Source of the DNA: Chitinophagales bacterium
GTDB taxonomy: Bacteria > Bacteroidota > Bacteroidia > Chitinophagales > Saprospiraceae
DNA length: 38,473 bases
Direction: 5' to 3'
Assembly (NCBI GenBank): GCA_022360175.1
Contig: JAKSDI010000016.1
Coordinates: 1 to 38,473 of the forward strand
The position numbers were made by a program, and so were the translations under genes. The notes beneath the pieces are model-generated. The model did no database searches and had not been told where the DNA came from. It saw only the letters and a program-made list of their open reading frames with translations. Each line of letters begins with the position of its first letter. Positions within the stretch are counted from its first letter, which is position 1. Below, in pieces: positions 9,801 through 16,474 of the stretch.

Positions 9801-11824
9801 TGGCTCGCATCTACTGGCATCAGGTAGACGATGGTAGCTACGACAACTGTGGAATAGACAGCATCCTAATCCGCCGCGTATACACTTCTGATCCAGAAGA
9901 TTGTACACCACTGACATTCCCAACTTACTCGGATTGGGGACCATATGTAGACTTCACTTGTTGTGATGCAGGTTCTTATGTAACGGTTGAGTTGAGAGTA
10001 GTGGATGTGATTGGTAATGTGAATATGTGCTGGATGGATGTGCTGATAGAAGATAAGACCTTACCATACTGTTACGGATTAGAAGATGTACAGGCAGCTT
10101 GTGGCAGCTTACCAAATGGCTTTGATCCATACAATCTGGATCAGTTGAATGAAGCATTTGGAGAATCACATGTATTTGATAACTGCTCAGCTGAAACTAT
10201 CCAGCTGGAACCAATTGTTGAACTCAGCGATTGTGGAAATGGTACGATCATTCGTCGCTTCCTTGCGGTAGACTTAGTGGGTAATGTATCTCTGGATACC
10301 TTCCTACAGGTGGTAACTATAGGAGGTGCAGGAGGATATGACATCCACTTCCCGGCAGATACCGTAATGACTTGCGGAGATGTATTAGCAGATACAATGA
10401 CTCAGGTTTACTACAGTGGATGTGATTCAATTACTGTCAGCTTTACAGATACATTAGTGGCAGGGCTAGGAGATGAATGCTACCGTATCCTACGTACCTA
10501 CGATGTAATCAACCATTGCCAGTATGATGGATTCTCTGATCCGGTAGTTGTTGGTCGCGATGAAGATTGTGACGCAATACCAGGTGATGAAGATGTATGG
10601 GTGCTATACCGCTTAGATACGACATTTGTAGATGCGGATAGCTTAGCATACAACTTATTCCCACTGGCTGGAACGAAGGATACCATTTGCGATGGAAATA
10701 CCAATCCAGAAGGTTACTGGCGCACTAGCATAGTAAATGGCTACTGGCAGTATACTCAGGTGATTAGTGTATACGATAGTATAGCTCCAGTGATTACCTT
10801 TACAACGCCAGATCCATTCTGTAACTATGAAGAAGAAGGAATGGATTGCGAAGGCTTGGTTGAGTATGCATTTAGCGTAAATGATAACTGCTTACCTGAT
10901 AGCCTGTGGTTGACGGATACTGTAAGCTTCCGTGTACTACTGGATACCTTGGCAGATGGTACAATAGATGTAGATGTTACTGACTTTGTAAGCATAGATG
11001 GAAGTTATCCGGATTACATTATCACAGGAGACTTCCCACTAGGAACTCATGCTTTCCAGCTGGAAGCAACAGATGCATGTGGCAATACGACTGTAGACAG
11101 CTTACCATTTGAAGTGGTGGATTGTTTCGTAGCAGCGCCTAATGTATACGACGGCTTAGTAGTTGAATTAATGCCTTTGGGAGTAGAAGTTGATATTGAT
11201 GAAGATGGAGACATGGATAATGCAGCCATCGAAGTAATGGTAGACTTCTTGCTCGAAGGAGAGCAACTACAAGATTGCAATGGACCAGTAGTATTCTCTA
11301 TCAATAGAGTAGGAGAGGAAATTGATCCAGAGCAGCAGAGCCTGATACTGACATGTGATGATACTTCTCGTTTGGATGTAGAAATCTGGGCATGGGATTA
11401 TGCTTACAATCCATATGCGGTACAACCTGATGGTACTATCGGTGGTAGAAACCGCAATATGGCAGAATCGACAATCACGATACAGAACATGTCAAATGTA
11501 TGTGATCCTGGTTTAGACCTTCCAGATCCAAATGGTGGGGCGTTACAACTTGAAGATAAGATTCAGCCTGAGTTGCATCAGAACAAACCGAATCCATTCT
11601 TCAATCAAACGACAATCAGTTTCTGGTTGCCTGAAGCAGGAGAAGCTAATCTGACGGTATACGATATATCTGGTAAGGAGCTGAAAGTGGTAGATGGATA
11701 TTATGATGCTGGATACCACGAAGTAGAGATACAACGCAATGAAGTTCCAAGCTTTGGCGTTTACTTCTATACACTCCGCACTGGTACGTTTATCGATACC
11801 AAGCAGATGATACTACTTGAATAA
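2..11824 (+). CDS. Giant T9SS-secreted adhesin-like repeat protein (5' end missing)
   Basis: The frame is open from the window edge, so the start and signal peptide lie outside; the visible part is about 3,940 residues. Counting from the GTG at base 5, residues 1-1276 hold seven DUF11-type beta-sandwich repeats, each opening like LELxKSV and closing in an Asp/Glu-rich linker, interrupted at about 403-759 by divergent relatives. Residues 1277-2779 are fifteen ~100-residue repeats, each with four ordered cysteines (an opening Cys, Cys before DDNGTP, Cys after a DP-type turn, Cys in PxPCSD). Residues 2780-3852 are beta-rich, with HYR-like TDxCGNTT motifs. Residues 3853-3939 are a type A T9SS sorting domain (NKPNPF, then YDISGK). 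Known for such proteins: export through the T9SS and attachment at or release from the cell surface. Adhesion or gliding is inferred from size and architecture; no catalytic domain is recognisable. Confidence 0.9.
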   Translation, partial: LVKTVSDATPNVGDVITFTLAVTNNGPSDATGVAFEDVVPNGYSNITNISNGGTLSGNVITWSGFDIAKGATATVTFEVTVEAPGAGVDYVNVAEVTDSDQHDPDSTPDNDDGDQSEDDEDNEDVTPQQADLELIKTVNNSMPDVGTTVTFTIEVLNNGPSDASGVAVEDVVPNGYTNVTNISNGGTLSGNVLTWNGLNIPTGTSIFLTFDVTIEPTGDYLNTAQVTDSDQHDPDSTPDNDDGDQSEDDEDNEEVDPNPIIDLELDKSVSDAMPDEGSDITFTLELTNQGPNNATGVVVTDQLPAGFTFVSTTGSYDNVSGEWTVGNLAVGETVTVDITVTVNEDGPYVNLAEVTAANEDDIDSTPNNGVDTDGDTVVDDDPDDEDDGDGVTVEPVEMTASIDIEKSTNGQDADVAPGAIILTNPNSPATVTWTYTVTNTGTLDLINVQVTDDQEGLVGTIPLLAAGATQTLTLDGSAQLGMYGNLGTADGQPIGGNGNPFGDPVSDNDPSNYTGVFINVEKQANTDEVCAGEEVTYTLITRMLGGAPGVQIRNISVVDNNLPGETLTSNHPYFIASSDVSNNDMIEFIDNDNDGNSDEEFMWEYTLTLTQTTVNIANDMGTVFYVDPSGNELEIGDVGNTDQVTVNVITPEVAIDITPANQDVIYGDDATFTVTVTNTGDVDLENVTVVDSEGNADCEMTITSLAVGASQSFTCTLPAITQNVTIDFDVTAGGLGSAGNALCSVTAEATAIVTVVPLIDLELAKSVTPSAQNVGEDVTFTIEVTNQGPAPATGVSVGDLLPSGFTYVSSTGGYDEPTAEWVIGDMGIGETVSMTITATVNASGDYVNVAQVIAADQDDVDSTPNNDDGDQSEDDEDNAEVTPIPVIDLELDKQVNNQFPFVGDNIIFTLELTNQGPSDATGVVVTDQLPAGFTYVSSNGSYNSATGEWSVGDLAMGQTVTLDITVTVTSIPEWTNLAEVTAANEQDIDSTPDNGVDTDGDGLVQDDPDDEDDGDGLGVAPVAQVDISLVKTVDQPIAQVGETVTFTLTVTNDGPNDATGILVEDHLPSGFTFVMASADYNEATGIWDVGALGVGNSETIEIVATVNETGDHKNIAEVVATDQDDIDSTPDNDDGDQSEDDEDNAEVIIDVVIDLELTKSVSPTSVMVGEEVTFKIDVTNQGPSTATGVTIEDILQSGFTFTGTNGAYDEVAGLWDIGTLAIGETVSLEITATVNEDGVYTNDAQVLTANEDDIDSTPGNGVDNGEDDEDGVEVNIECELMIEVTDVVCDNGGTASDSSDDTYTFVLNVTGNGVTDGWTATIAGETTNGAYGQDVQFGPYNIELVGDITFEVIDANELGCREFVSVDAPETCSNECLIVAESANVYCDDNGTPSDPTDDLFFFDLVVTENYNSGSGWTASVNGTVILPFAGYISQVQAENLGGFPIAGSTTYPLVNGMMEVLISDVDDPNCTTTVLVPVPETCSDECGIIFSDVTTDCDPNGTLSDPSDDLFSVTLTVTGNNAGNNGWIASNGQTGAYGATVTLTGFAIGNGAPVGITFTDVDDPTCTSVLTVTPPAPCSDQCDITAQVLNVLCDDNGTPAVIEDDTYTFDVLVTGVNTGNNGWTDADGNAGTYGALESYGPFSIMDDPSITLSIQDATDPSCTTTLTVNAPAPCSDACFIDAVEVDILCVDSGTPSDASDDVYYAYVMVTANANASTSWIANGNIGSEGPTTGEYNTSDSYVFGPYQPGTTVQINFVDSGDSGCTDGLTMQMPDSGCSDACDIAATNISTLCDDNGTGFDPSDDQWYMVFELDGMNTGSCWTDSEGNSGTYPAVISYGPYPASQDMVAITITDCDDPTCSTTAIAFSPGPCSDDCEVDPQIIDIYCLDNDTPQDPADDQYEAVINVTPTGTVSGLGWRWKVLPNGNYSSPQPYNQDITVGTFDIADGNVTIRISDAGNTGCFYDLELEAPALCSEPCDMMAEYINQVCDDNGTPDDPSDDTYSFELLVTNPTSTGNTWFATTQNLGNISGMFDVPFLIEGIPANEPTVILTITDAHNMGCMILDFVVPPTGPCSDDCSITASASNPICDNNGTPLDSSDDTYSFELTVSAINNAGTNWTATINGQQYNEPYGTITISGVDANTTLVIDNIAAANNPTCTADVVSVQATGPCSMDCSITASASDPVCDDNGTPTDPSDDTYSFELTVSAINNAGTNWTATINGQQYNEPYGTITISNVDPNTTLVIDNIAAANDPTCTANVVTVQATGTCSDELPCDISAEIIDMSTACNDGGTLGDENDDTFTFEAIVTNLGMGTSWTAVDDTYGIVNNGGYGSAESFGPYPASDYGTTITITITDDEDPTCQTTLTIEIPQCNDCTITGNISNVLCNDQGTSDPYDDTFTFELYITGENVGTTWTSNDTTITNGNFNETYTFGPYNIMSFLDNNMDLVFHITPDANDNCELTVLVDPPLPCSPIDCEISADISDILCDDNGTPNDPTDDTYTFTAVVNPGLAGGAFALTYINGSTVPEVAMYGVPVTYGPFPILVDTEIKWVDGADPECMITETVTSPQPCSNTPADCEISAAIEIDDCVTNGPGNADDEVYVTITVTPGINVGPNDTWTTTPGGFTGNYNEPTTFGPFPVGTDLNFTISNVGASSCSTDVFLDMPDECADMPPCILSANAFNINCDDNGTADPNDDTFSFFLLVTAEPGVTTWEFEFDGVIYDGDVNVPTFNPIVLPVSGLPAGNNGELTIPIYDANNIDCFTALSIVVPIVPEIECPDDTDVASVTQDVQFINGQLTSDDDTLDSLCWAEGGAFGTHYFDSMTVIPNATDVYTFVLLSDMASGNINEGWGAIFDGAYNGLMPCCNILDTTHVPGLANAVDFETPMLDFANWNLGGYAPVGSMTIQLLGGHEYTLLTTSLQAGVTGAYRWAIFSQDGGQLTDMFQVPFLSQEGPVLYDLLCNDYEYLLDEMLSVAYTGNAEVGESCGVDSFFFNDQLLLGADCKADTIVRTFTVTDVQGNAYSCEQAITVNVPTLDDVKMPVLTARFDCGEFFVEDGNGHPHPSVTGYPYVLTAFGVNVLDEDPYCNLSASYVDEVESICNSSYTIYRTWTIDDDCNPGELSTYVQTIKVGDLEGPVVSCPISNHYCPVIEEDIMLFNTDPFDCTATIEVPMPEVSDACSDDWEVITEIVQYVGQQEIVITTILPGEPRLITGIELGDYVFRYIVTDDCGNTTIQECIFRVADLSEPVAICDNGMNISVGGSGLARIYWHQVDDGSYDNCGIDSILIRRVYTSDPEDCTPLTFPTYSDWGPYVDFTCCDAGSYVTVELRVVDVIGNVNMCWMDVLIEDKTLPYCYGLEDVQAACGSLPNGFDPYNLDQLNEAFGESHVFDNCSAETIQLEPIVELSDCGNGTIIRRFLAVDLVGNVSLDTFLQVVTIGGAGGYDIHFPADTVMTCGDVLADTMTQVYYSGCDSITVSFTDTLVAGLGDECYRILRTYDVINHCQYDGFSDPVVVGRDEDCDAIPGDEDVWVLYRLDTTFVDADSLAYNLFPLAGTKDTICDGNTNPEGYWRTSIVNGYWQYTQVISVYDSIAPVITFTTPDPFCNYEEEGMDCEGLVEYAFSVNDNCLPDSLWLTDTVSFRVLLDTLADGTIDVDVTDFVSIDGSYPDYIITGDFPLGTHAFQLEATDACGNTTVDSLPFEVVDCFVAAPNVYDGLVVELMPLGVEVDIDEDGDMDNAAIEVMVDFLLEGEQLQDCNGPVVFSINRVGEEIDPEQQSLILTCDDTSRLDVEIWAWDYAYNPYAVQPDGTIGGRNRNMAESTITIQNMSNVCDPGLDLPDPNGGALQLEDKIQPELHQNKPNPFFNQTTISFWLPEAGEANLTVYDISGKELKVVDGYYDAGYHEVEIQRNEVPSFGVYFYTLRTGTFIDTKQMILLE
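3833..8341 (+). repeat. Fifteen tandem four-cysteine repeats (~300 bp each)
   Basis: Fifteen consecutive in-frame units average 100 codons. Each opens with Cys, has a second Cys about 10-13 residues later followed by a DDNGTP-like turn and DDTYxF, a Trp near the middle in most copies, a third Cys after a DDPT-like turn, and a fourth Cys at the unit end. The fourth Cys of the last unit is at residue 2779. This gives about 60 regularly placed cysteines, consistent with two disulfides per unit. I cannot assign the unit to a named domain family. Confidence 0.85.
6233..6826 (+). repeat. Recent tandem duplication: four-cysteine units 9 and 10
   Basis: Unit 9 (6233-6526) and unit 10 (6527-6826) are much closer in DNA than any other pair. 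They share an identical stretch of over 50 bases, near 6327-6378 in the first copy, and nearly identical protein through the NNAGTNWTATINGQQYNEPY segment. This points to recent duplication or gene conversion inside the giant gene. Confidence 0.85.
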
Positions 11825-11856
11825 AGATTAGATTTGTGCATATTTGTTTTTGTTGT

Positions 11857-11889
11857 GGGGTGAAGCTTCGGCTTCACCCCGTTTTTTTT
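11857..11889 (+). terminator. Strong rho-independent terminator of the giant gene
   Basis: A perfect 10-bp stem (GGGGTGAAGC / GCTTCACCCC, 11857-11866 with 11871-11880) carries a C(TTCG)G tetraloop. It is followed by G and eight Ts (11882-11889). It lies 32 bases after the stop codon at 11822-11824 and separates the adhesin from the amidase gene. Confidence 0.95.
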
Positions 11890-12120
11890 GTGAAGTTGTT
11901 TAAGACTGTCTGATGAGTCGATTGAAATTAGATTTTTGCACTCGTTGATCTTTTTTTTGAACTTCGTATCTGTGCCGGAGAACTACGATGGTGCTACGGA
12001 GCGATAAAAAAATAAAAAGGAGAGGAAAAAGATATTTTTAGCGGCCATTGAGATATTTTTAAACAACTTCAATACAAAAACAACTAAATTGCAATCATCA
12101 TTTATTAACACAAAAGGCTT

Positions 12121-13680
12121 ATGTATAGGAAAATATTTCAGCTAACTACCTTGTTTTTCATTAGTTTAGCTACTACCTACGCGCAATCTAGTAGAGCAAT
12201 GATCCCTATTAATCTTTCCTTAGAAGGAGTACATTGGCAATCAGCAGAAATTAAAATACCTATAAAAAAGGCAACTCCATTTATTGCTTTTTCAATGGTT
12301 TGGAATGGTGAAAAAACGACACCGGAAGTCCGATTTTCAGAAGATGGAAATGCCTGGACAAACTGGGAGGTTTTGCCTATGGAAATACATGCAGAACAAC
12401 GCCCAGGACATTGGGTTAGCCAGCTTTATTTTGCCGATAAGGCTAGCGAGTTTGTACAAATTAGGGCAGCTGTAGATATGGGGACAGTAGCTACTCATTT
12501 TTATAATCCCGGAAAAACAAAGGAAAAAACGCAAAATACAAATATAACAGAACGCAACCCTCAATACTGCCCTTGCCCGCAACCCGCTTATGAAGGAAGA
12601 CTAGATTGGTGCCCGGATGGTACTTGCCCTGAAGATGCTACACCACAATTTACAACTGCAACCCATCTGATTGTACATCATTCAGCAGGAACAAATAGTG
12701 CAACAGATTGGGCTGCTATCGTAAGGTCTATTTGGGATTTCCATACAGGAGTAAATGGTTGGGATGATATTGGATATAATTGGTTGGTAGACCCCAATGG
12801 AGTGATCTATGAAGGTAGAGGAGACGGTCGTTTAGGAGCCCATTTTTGTGGTACTAATGGAGCAACCATGGGCGTTTGCGTATTGGGCGATTTTACAGAT
12901 ATAGAGCCTACCGATGAAGCAATCGATGGTTTGACAGACTTACTATCCTGGAAAGCATGTGATATAGGGGCTGATCCATTAGAAAGTTCGAGCCATTCAT
13001 CATCAGGTTTGGTCTTAAACCACATATCAGGGCATAGAGATGGTTGTTCTACTCAATGTCCAGGCAATTCTTTCTATCCATTGTTTTCAGACTTAAGGCA
13101 GGGCGTTGCAGATTATATTGCAAATTCTTGTGCAGCAATAGGGCCTCCAGAGGATTTGACTGCTACAACACTAACAGAAACTTCTATATCATTAGAATGG
13201 GAAGATATCACAGATAATGAAACGGGCTTTGAAATAGAACGCTCTAATTCTTTTAATGGAGATTATGAACTCATCACAACAGTAGGTGAAAATATAGTGA
13301 CTTATGAAGATACAGGCCTGACACCTAATACAGGTTATTATTATCAGGTGAGGGCTTTTAATGATCAGGATACCTCTATTTATAGTAATCGTGCATTTGC
13401 CTCTACAGTAATTGTTAATAATACAGATTTAGAACAAAGCCATCATATTAAGTTATACCCTAATCCGACGGATGGAATATTGTGGATTGATTGGCAGGAA
13501 TCTATTCCCGGAAGCATACAGTATCGGTTGTTAGATACTAGAGGAAGGGTGATTAAACAAGTATTTGATAAAGGAGAACAGCGAATTGCGGTAGATTTAG
13601 ATGGATTATCATCAGGAATATATTGGTTGCAGATATATGATAGCCAAAGAGCTAGTTATTATAAAGTTAGTAAGCAATAA
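12121..13680 (+). CDS. Secreted N-acetylmuramoyl-L-alanine amidase/PGRP with Fn3 and T9SS tail
   Basis: 519 residues. A signal peptide spans residues 1 to about 21, ending TTYAQ. Residues 25-130 form a beta-rich N-terminal region. An Amidase_2/PGRP domain covers about 175-335 and keeps the zinc-site pattern: VHHSAG with His186/187, GHRDG with His305 and TQCPG with Cys313, plus the family's GYNWLVDPNGVIYEGRG stretch. A fibronectin type III-like domain follows (about 342-430). The last ~80 residues are a type A T9SS sorting domain (LYPNPTDG, then LDTRGRV). Family knowledge: the enzyme cleaves the bond between N-acetylmuramate and L-Ala in peptidoglycan. T9SS export places it outside the cell, so it may attack other cells' walls or act at the surface; that role is inference. 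It stands alone after the upstream terminator; start is the first in-frame ATG with a good signal peptide. Confidence 0.9.
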   Translation: MYRKIFQLTTLFFISLATTYAQSSRAMIPINLSLEGVHWQSAEIKIPIKKATPFIAFSMVWNGEKTTPEVRFSEDGNAWTNWEVLPMEIHAEQRPGHWVSQLYFADKASEFVQIRAAVDMGTVATHFYNPGKTKEKTQNTNITERNPQYCPCPQPAYEGRLDWCPDGTCPEDATPQFTTATHLIVHHSAGTNSATDWAAIVRSIWDFHTGVNGWDDIGYNWLVDPNGVIYEGRGDGRLGAHFCGTNGATMGVCVLGDFTDIEPTDEAIDGLTDLLSWKACDIGADPLESSSHSSSGLVLNHISGHRDGCSTQCPGNSFYPLFSDLRQGVADYIANSCAAIGPPEDLTATTLTETSISLEWEDITDNETGFEIERSNSFNGDYELITTVGENIVTYEDTGLTPNTGYYYQVRAFNDQDTSIYSNRAFASTVIVNNTDLEQSHHIKLYPNPTDGILWIDWQESIPGSIQYRLLDTRGRVIKQVFDKGEQRIAVDLDGLSSGIYWLQIYDSQRASYYKVSKQ

Positions 13681-14109
13681 GCTGCTTTTCTTATTACAGG
13701 ATGATTTTTGAAAAATGCTAATAAAAACAAAATAAACCTTCTTTATAAAAGAGAGTCATATGAAGCGGATAAAAAAGGTAGATAAACAAAATATCTAATT
13801 TATCGAGCGAATATGCTGCTTTTGAGTGTTATGAAGTCATTTTTTTATAAAAGGATTAAAATAAATGAGTGAATAATGCAATACTAAAAGATGAAGATCG
13901 TTCATGCTTCGTGAAAACGATTAGTAATGACTATTCAGAGGTAACATATGATTCTTTCGATCTGTTATGATTGAGTTAAAAAGAAGAAAAAATACTATCA
14001 TTGGCGGCATTTTTGTCGCTAGATACGTTACCAAATTAAATTCGTGCGTCTAATAGTGCGAATGATTCAAAAAACCATAACAATTTACTTAACAAAATCC
14101 TATTCCATT
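13681..14109. other. Intergenic region before the lipoprotein gene
   Basis: AT-rich spacer without a credible gene. A bulged hairpin lies at 13897-13921 (ATCGTTCA pairing with TGAAAACGAT) without a T tract. A possible promoter is TTG at about 14003-14005 followed, after 20 bases, by TACGTTAC, a weak match to TAnnTTTG. No clear terminator follows the amidase gene. Confidence 0.4.
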
Positions 14110-15084
14110 ATGACAAAATTGTTTTTGAAATTATCTGGAGTAGCTTTCATTCTTACTCTCTTGATTGCTACCGGTTGTGAAGATGATCCAGTTGTTGATC
14201 CATTAGGCCCTACAATTACATTTGAAAGCGGAGATAATTTAGTATCTGCTGATGTTACACTAGGAACAGATGTTACTACAATTGCAGTACGTGTTACAGC
14301 AGATGTAGGTGACAACCCGCTAAATACTTTAACTTTCCTAGTAGAAGGTGTAGAAGTAAGTGGTGCAAATATCGGAGACTATATCAAGTCTGTTACTTCT
14401 AATGGCTCGGCAATTACTCCTAATAATCCAATGTTGATCACTGATGCTAATAAGAACGGTGGTACATGGGATATTGAAATCGCACTTTTCGGGCAGGTAG
14501 AAGACCAGACAGTAAACTATGGTTTCGAAGTAGCTGATGAAGTTGGTGAGCGTGCCCTGGTTGATCTAGACGTTACACTATTTGATCCAGGTACTCCTCT
14601 TAACAACGAATTGAGTGGTGTACTATTGAACCAGGCAGGTCCTGCTGGTACAGGTGGATTGGATCTAGATACTGGTGATGGTACTGGTTCTTCTGATGCT
14701 GCATCTGAAATCCGTGACCTTGGTATCGATTGTACAATCGATCCTGCAAATGCTGAAAACTGGCGTGCACAAATTGGTACTATCAACGGTGCTAATATGG
14801 TAAAGGTTGATCCTAGCACTTTGGGCGAAGGTTTCTCTTTCTCTGAAGTAAAGACAACAGAAGCAATTGTTGAAGCTTATGATGCAGGTGCTGCATTGGC
14901 AGATGGTGTAAGCCAAAATGCTCAGTGTGACGAAACTGCAGTTACAGATGTTTCTGACCCTGCAGTAGTAGGTGATATCTTCTCTGTACTAAGTGGTGGT
15001 AAGTACTACCTAATCCAGATTGATGAAGTAAATGCAATCTCTGGTAGCAATGGCGATAACTACGTTATCTCTATTAAGTACTAG
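14110..15084 (+). CDS. Surface-type lipoprotein of unknown function
   Basis: 324 residues from ATG at 14110. An upstream in-frame start at 14044 would add 22 residues before the lipoprotein signal and is unlikely. The signal MTKLFLKLSG...LLIATGC has a good lipobox with Cys23. The acidic residues right after it (CEDDP) resemble the export signal of surface-exposed Bacteroidota lipoproteins. The mature part looks beta-rich in its first half (VSADVTLGTDVTTIAVRVTADVG) and lacks any domain I recognise. Codons look biased in the same way as the giant gene (frequent GTA, GGT, and C-ended codons for Phe/Asn/Ile), unlike the flanking genes, which suggests high expression. The gene is single, with its own terminator. 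Function unknown. Confidence 0.8.
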   Translation: MTKLFLKLSGVAFILTLLIATGCEDDPVVDPLGPTITFESGDNLVSADVTLGTDVTTIAVRVTADVGDNPLNTLTFLVEGVEVSGANIGDYIKSVTSNGSAITPNNPMLITDANKNGGTWDIEIALFGQVEDQTVNYGFEVADEVGERALVDLDVTLFDPGTPLNNELSGVLLNQAGPAGTGGLDLDTGDGTGSSDAASEIRDLGIDCTIDPANAENWRAQIGTINGANMVKVDPSTLGEGFSFSEVKTTEAIVEAYDAGAALADGVSQNAQCDETAVTDVSDPAVVGDIFSVLSGGKYYLIQIDEVNAISGSNGDNYVISIKY

Positions 15085-15110
15085 GATAAATTTCCCTTAA
15101 GGAAAAAGAG

Positions 15111-15148
15111 AGAGCATAGTTCTGCAAAGGGCTATGCTCTTTTCTTTT
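15111..15148 (+). terminator. Terminator after the lipoprotein gene
   Basis: The stem AGAGCATAG (15111-15119) pairs perfectly with CTATGCTCT (15132-15140) around a 12-base loop. A T-rich tract (TTTCTTTT) follows. It lies 26 bases after the stop codon. Confidence 0.85.
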
Positions 15149-15262
15149 GCACTATGCATTATAGCATACGCATTTTTTTTGCAATTTTGCAGGCGAAATA
15201 CCGTTTGAAAAGAATCGATCAAAAAATAACTTTTTGATTAATACTAAGAGTAATAAGTAAAG

Positions 15263-15847
15263 ATGATGTATAAGTGGTTTTCTATCCTGACAGTGATGTG
15301 TTTAATGCCTTTCGCACTATTATCGCAGTGTGAATTAGAAGTAGATGAAATTGATCCTTTTGATAGTACAAGGCTGGTTTCTTCTAAGCCTATTGCTGTA
15401 GGAAACTTCATACCTAGCCTATTCGAAACGGTAGAAGGGCCTAAGATCATAGAAGAGGCAGAAGTGATGTTTACCTATACAGAAAGTGATCGGCCTGATA
15501 GAATAGAAGCTTTTTTTCTGACAATTGCAGCTCCAGAATATCGTTACCAACCTATTGAAAATGGGCAGAATGTATTGTTAGCACTCTCTGATTCAACTGT
15601 GATTGGGCTTCATAATTTTCCCGATGAAGGTACTTTTGACAAATCTACCAATATGCGCCTTTATCAGCATACAGGAGTCGTACCTGTAGATGCCTATTAT
15701 AGATTAGCTTTCCTAAAAGTAGTTGGCATTCGCATACGTTATGAAAATAAAAAGAGAACTATCTTTCTAACTCCAGAACAACAAGACGCTTTACAACAAG
15801 CAATACAGTGTGTAGGAGAAACAGTGGGCTTAAAGCCTAAACCATAA
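15263..15847 (+). CDS. Small secreted protein of unknown function
   Basis: 194 residues. A signal peptide (MMYKWFSILTVMCLMPFALLSQ) is followed by Cys23. The protein may therefore be cleaved after LLSQ rather than lipidated, because no proper lipobox precedes the Cys. The start may be either of two adjacent ATGs (15263 or 15266). The mature part has a segment rich in charged and aromatic residues and no domain or catalytic motif that I recognise. There is no T9SS sorting domain, so a periplasmic location is more likely than export. It is monocistronic, between the lipoprotein terminator and a convergent operon. A weak possible promoter is TTG at 15179 with TACCGTTTG at about 15199, one base longer than the usual -7 box. 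Function unknown. Confidence 0.75.
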   Translation: MMYKWFSILTVMCLMPFALLSQCELEVDEIDPFDSTRLVSSKPIAVGNFIPSLFETVEGPKIIEEAEVMFTYTESDRPDRIEAFFLTIAAPEYRYQPIENGQNVLLALSDSTVIGLHNFPDEGTFDKSTNMRLYQHTGVVPVDAYYRLAFLKVVGIRIRYENKKRTIFLTPEQQDALQQAIQCVGETVGLKPKP

Positions 15848-15878
15848 AGAATATAAAACAAACATTTCTTTTACCATC

Positions 15879-15903
15879 CATATAACTGAACGGAAGTTAT
15901 ATG
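15879..15903 (+). terminator. Possible weak terminator hairpin
   Basis: A 9-bp perfect stem, CATATAACT (15879-15887) with AGTTATATG (15895-15903), has a 7-base loop. It lies 31 bases after the stop of the small secreted protein gene. It is A/T-rich and followed only by AATCTTATT, so termination is uncertain. Confidence 0.35.
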
Positions 15904-16041
15904 AATCTTATTCCTATCAGTAGATAATATAATTAAAGAAGGAGTCGATCTTTGGGGCAGGAAAGACAATAAGCCTCCTATATTAAACCCGCGGAATAAA
16001 TTTGGAAAAGCGATTCAGTCGTAATTGAAAAAGATTTATCT

Positions 16042-16070
16042 ACCACCAATCACCAATCACCAATCACTCC
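16042..16070. repeat. Heptad array (CACCAAT)n overlapping the mce stop codon
   Basis: Three near-perfect CACCAAT heptamers and a degenerate fourth (CACTCCT) lie in the convergent junction between the genes ending at 15847 and 16064. The array covers the stop codon of the minus-strand epimerase gene (16064-16066). The reverse-complement word GTGATTG occurs in another array near 30546-30570. Confidence 0.7.
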
Positions 16071-16474
16071 TCCCGAATCTCCTGGCACAACTCTACCAGT
16101 ACCCCATTGGCACTTTTAGGATGTATGAAGCAGACAAGCTTATTATCTGCACCTCGTTTAGGAGCTGCATTAAGCAGACGGTAACCTTCATTGCGAAGGC
16201 GCTCCATTTCTGCATGAATATCTTCTACTTCAAAAGCTATATGGTGAATACCTTCACCGCGTTTTTCGATGTATTTAGCGATAGCGCTTTCAGGAGCTGT
16301 AGCTTCCAGTAATTCAATTTTAGATTCTCCGGTTTTAAAAAAAGAAGTGCGTACATGTTCAGATGCAACTTCTTCAATTTTATAATGAGGAGTACCTAAT
16401 AATTGCTCAAACAGCGCATTGCTATCCTGTAAACTTTTTACGGCAATACCGATATGTTCCAGATTTTTAACCAT
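16064..16474 (-). CDS. mce: Methylmalonyl-CoA epimerase
   Basis: 136 residues, the usual length for the family, with the two-module VOC/glyoxalase fold. It interconverts the (R) and (S) forms of methylmalonyl-CoA in the cytoplasm, linking propionyl-CoA metabolism to succinyl-CoA. Likely metal ligands are His7 (LEHIGIA), Glu54 (KIELLEA), His77 or His78 (GIHHIAFEV) and Glu128 (LVELCQ). The C-terminal stretch NGVLVELCQ is typical. It is the last gene of a three-gene minus-strand run, and its start overlaps the end of the glycosyltransferase gene by 8 bases. Its partners (mutase, carboxylase) are not in the window. Its last codons run into a heptad repeat array. Confidence 0.92.
   Translation of the reverse strand: MVKNLEHIGIAVKSLQDSNALFEQLLGTPHYKIEEVASEHVRTSFFKTGESKIELLEATAPESAIAKYIEKRGEGIHHIAFEVEDIHAEMERLRNEGYRLLNAAPKRGADNKLVCFIHPKSANGVLVELCQEIREE

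Noticed and set aside
90-11750. Many minus-strand frames of 60-140 codons inside the giant gene
   Set aside because: They are Ser/Val- or His/Arg-rich shadows of the low-complexity repeat coding strand, with no family match or start context.
11829-11836. TAGATTTG, an exact -7 box match right after the giant gene's stop codon
   Set aside because: It lies just before a strong terminator, so a transcript from it would end within about 45 bases; probably chance, though a short terminator-derived RNA is conceivable.
16042-16070. Possible small CRISPR array
   Set aside because: Units are 7 bp with no unique spacers and no cas genes nearby.
16025-16312. Plus-strand open frame of 95 codons
   Set aside because: It lies antisense to the well-supported epimerase gene and begins in a heptad array; a shadow frame.
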